From the NCBI GenBank assembly GCA_040506195.1, contig JBEVXH010000014.1, forward strand, positions 1 through 64,000: a DNA stretch of 64,000 bases, given 5' to 3'. This stretch comes from Thiodiazotropha sp040506195. GTDB lineage: Bacteria; Pseudomonadota; Gammaproteobacteria; Chromatiales; Chromatiaceae. Below, one piece after another: positions 62,209-64,000 of the stretch. Position 1 is the first letter of the stretch; the number at the start of each line of letters is the position of its first letter. Under the pieces are notes generated by a model. That model saw only the letters and a program-made list of their open reading frames with translations. It was not told the origin of the DNA and made no database searches. The translations under genes were made by a program, and so were the position numbers.

Positions 62209-64000
62209 GACGCAGGCGGCCCAAAAAACGGTCCAATGCCCTGGTCTGTGAAGAGCTGGAGCCTCGTCTCCTGCTATCCGCCGACCTGGTGGGCATTGCT
62301 GTGGATCTGGCGCCGAACGATGCAGAGCCAGAGGTAGAGAAAGCGGATGTCCAGGCGATAGAAGCCGCGTTGCAGGTCGGTTCGCCAAGTCAAGTTGGTG
62401 AACACGATTCACCGACGGTTGAACTGGTGATCATCGATCCGGCGACGCCGGATTATCAATCCCTGGTGGATGACCTGATCAGCCAGAACGGCAATGGGCG
62501 CAGTTTCGAAATCGTACTGCTCGACACTGCCGGTAACGGCATCGAACAGATCAGTGACATCCTCAGCGCTTACCAGGATCTGGATGCGGTGCATATTCTC
62601 TCTCACGGGAGTGACGGTGGTATACAGCTGGGCGATGCCTACCTGAACCTAGATAGCCTGAGCGCCAATGCCGGTGCCATCGAGTCCTGGCGCGATGCTT
62701 TCAGTGAAGAGGGTGATCTGCTGATCTACGGCTGCGACCTGGCCGCCGGCGAGGATGGCCGGTCCCTGGTGGAGGCCCTGGCCCGATTGACCGGCGCCGA
62801 TGTGGCGGCTTCGGACGATATCACAGGTCATGAAACACTTGGCGGCGACTGGGATCTGGAACATGCTGAAGGCGTTATTGAAACTGAAGTGGCTGTCAGC
62901 GAAGAAGGTCAGCGCAACTGGAGCGGTATTCTGGCCACGGATATCGATTTCACCCATACCGACGATCCGGTTCATCACTGGACGCTGGATGGCGATGCAC
63001 TGGACAGTGTCGGCAGTGCGGATGGAACGGTTACCGGTGCAACCACAGTCACCGGTCAGGATGGTGACGCCTTAAGATTTGACGAGGTGGACGACTACGT
63101 CACGATCCCCGACGTCACTATGAACAACGATTTCACCGTGACCTTCCAGTTCAAAGTCGATGACAATACAGGCTCCCTGTTCCAGTATCTTTACAGCCAT
63201 GGCGATGTCAACACTGAAAACAGCCTCAACATCTACATCAATGAATCCTCACAAGGTACAGCCCCTAATGCGTTGCGCACGGTCATCCGCGATACCGACG
63301 ATACATTGGATTACTTCGCCCTGGATTTCGATATCAGCTCCATTGTCGGCGATGGTGAGTGGCATACTTATACGTTGACAGTCCAATCCGGTGTCGGTTC
63401 CACAGTCTATCTCGATGGTGTTCAGAAGAACACCGATACGCGCGGTGGAGACAGCATTAATCCGAGCGGCAACGTCTATCTGGGCGCCCCGCAGGATCTC
63501 GATCCTGACAGGATGTTCGGTGGCGACCTGGATGACGTCAAGATCTACGATCACGTGCATCCGCCGACAGGTGTTGGAACAGGATTGTCGGCCGGGACGG
63601 TCATCGCAACAGATCCTGTAGGTGGCACTGTAACATACAGCCTCGTCGATGATGCCGGCGGCATGTTCTCGATCGATTCCGATAGCGGCGAGCTGTTCTG
63701 GGCCGGAGCGCCGGATACTTCAACTGCCCAATCCTATGACATCACCGTAAGGGCGACCGACAGTGGCGCCCCCACCTATGACGAAGTAATGACCATCAAG
63801 ACCGGTACCGTCGATTGGGACACGATTACCGGTACCAGTCATGACGATTTGATCTATGGGCTGGGCGAGGGCGGCTCCTCGCTCGGTACCACCAACTATA
63901 TCACCAATGGCAGCTTCGAGAGTGGCGGTTCGCCGAGCAGCGCAGGCTGGACCCTACTCTCTGGGCCGGGTTTCCAGATCAAGACTTCCGGTGAGAATGG
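62205..64000 (+). CDS. Giant LEPR-XLL/DUF4347/LamG/cadherin-like surface protein (5' part; continues past the window)
   Basis: At least 598 codons, open at the right edge. Basic N-terminus MRRRRPKKRSNA, then LEPRLLLSAD (residues 18-27), the LEPR-XLL motif found at the start of very large surface proteins. Residues about 72-243 are DUF4347, with H134 in LSHGSDGG and C177 in IYGCDLAAG. A LamG/concanavalin-like domain covers about 255-450 (VHHWTLDGDALDS, GEWHTYTLTVQSG). A cadherin-like domain at about 452-540 and an RTX-like GTSHDDLIYGLG follow. No ordinary signal peptide is present. Probably an exported adhesin or matrix protein. The stop/start overlap with the adaptor gene fixes the start. Confidence 0.88.
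   Translation, partial: MRRRRPKKRSNALVCEELEPRLLLSADLVGIAVDLAPNDAEPEVEKADVQAIEAALQVGSPSQVGEHDSPTVELVIIDPATPDYQSLVDDLISQNGNGRSFEIVLLDTAGNGIEQISDILSAYQDLDAVHILSHGSDGGIQLGDAYLNLDSLSANAGAIESWRDAFSEEGDLLIYGCDLAAGEDGRSLVEALARLTGADVAASDDITGHETLGGDWDLEHAEGVIETEVAVSEEGQRNWSGILATDIDFTHTDDPVHHWTLDGDALDSVGSADGTVTGATTVTGQDGDALRFDEVDDYVTIPDVTMNNDFTVTFQFKVDDNTGSLFQYLYSHGDVNTENSLNIYINESSQGTAPNALRTVIRDTDDTLDYFALDFDISSIVGDGEWHTYTLTVQSGVGSTVYLDGVQKNTDTRGGDSINPSGNVYLGAPQDLDPDRMFGGDLDDVKIYDHVHPPTGVGTGLSAGTVIATDPVGGTVTYSLVDDAGGMFSIDSDSGELFWAGAPDTSTAQSYDITVRATDSGAPTYDEVMTIKTGTVDWDTITGTSHDDLIYGLGEGGSSLGTTNYITNGSFESGGSPSSAGWTLLSGPGFQIKTSGEN

Noticed and set aside
1..64000. tRNA, rRNA, transposase or integrase genes
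   Set aside because: None was recognised by eye in the intergenic regions or among the proteins; a covariance-model scan was not possible here.

Overview
The window (64 kb, moderately high GC, SD-led genes on both strands) looks like a chromosomal segment of a metabolically versatile gammaproteobacterium. Supporting this are TamA/TamB, an OxyR with cysteines at exactly 199 and 208, ExeA/GspB-type secretion genes, a TyrR/PhhR-type regulator, Lhr, MscK-like and YbiB-like proteins, and several GGDEF/EAL proteins. A sulfur-oxidising or Chromatiales-type host is plausible, but this is inference. No rRNA, tRNA, transposase, integrase or CRISPR array was seen.

Layout. 1-297 holds a REPIN-like inverted pair of hairpins and a 29-bp dispersed repeat. 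298-12216 is a catabolic block: omega-aminotransferase, methylmalonate-semialdehyde dehydrogenase, fused hydroxyacyl-CoA dehydrogenase/enoyl-CoA hydratase, acyl-CoA dehydrogenase, EtfB, EtfA, ETF-quinone oxidoreductase and thiolase. Together these give a full beta-oxidation spiral with its own electron path to quinone. 12200-15066 (minus) is alr-ridA-dadA for D-/L-alanine catabolism, divergent from a TyrR-type regulator (15337-16872). 17376-21677 is Lhr. 21719-23026 is a yoeB/yefM toxin-antitoxin locus whose flanking reading frame appears to be fused to a 5'-truncated marC. An amidohydrolase and a hipBA pair follow.

26212-29856 encodes a THI5/NMT1-PAS-GGDEF-EAL sensor interrupted by an in-frame amber codon. 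30187-35669 is tamA-tamB. 36400-39106 is exeA/gspA-gspB, followed by stacked repeats. A patatin, a hypothetical protein and a PEP-CTERM protein (also cut by an in-frame amber codon) come next. 42964-46751 pairs a periplasmic binding protein with a CHASE-GGDEF-EAL protein. A heptanucleotide array separates this pair from a convergent MscK-type channel. Then come a class III cyclase-FHA protein, a CbiX-like chelatase, OxyR, a haem-oxygenase-like iron enzyme, a TrpD2/YbiB-like protein and a periplasmic glutaredoxin.

56817 to the right edge is the most unusual part. It holds a GAF-HlyD fusion, a PqqD-like/M50 site-2-protease/HlyD fusion, a third HlyD adaptor with an SPOR-like tail, and the start of a giant LEPR-XLL/DUF4347/LamG/cadherin-like surface protein. 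The first pair and the second pair are each translationally coupled (stop/start overlaps), and a Fur-box-like site precedes the last two genes. I propose this as a candidate dedicated export, processing or anchoring system for the giant protein.

At least five copies of a 29-bp GGGCC...GGCCC element (one internally deleted) are scattered through the window. Three of them abut the TAG stop codon of a reading frame.
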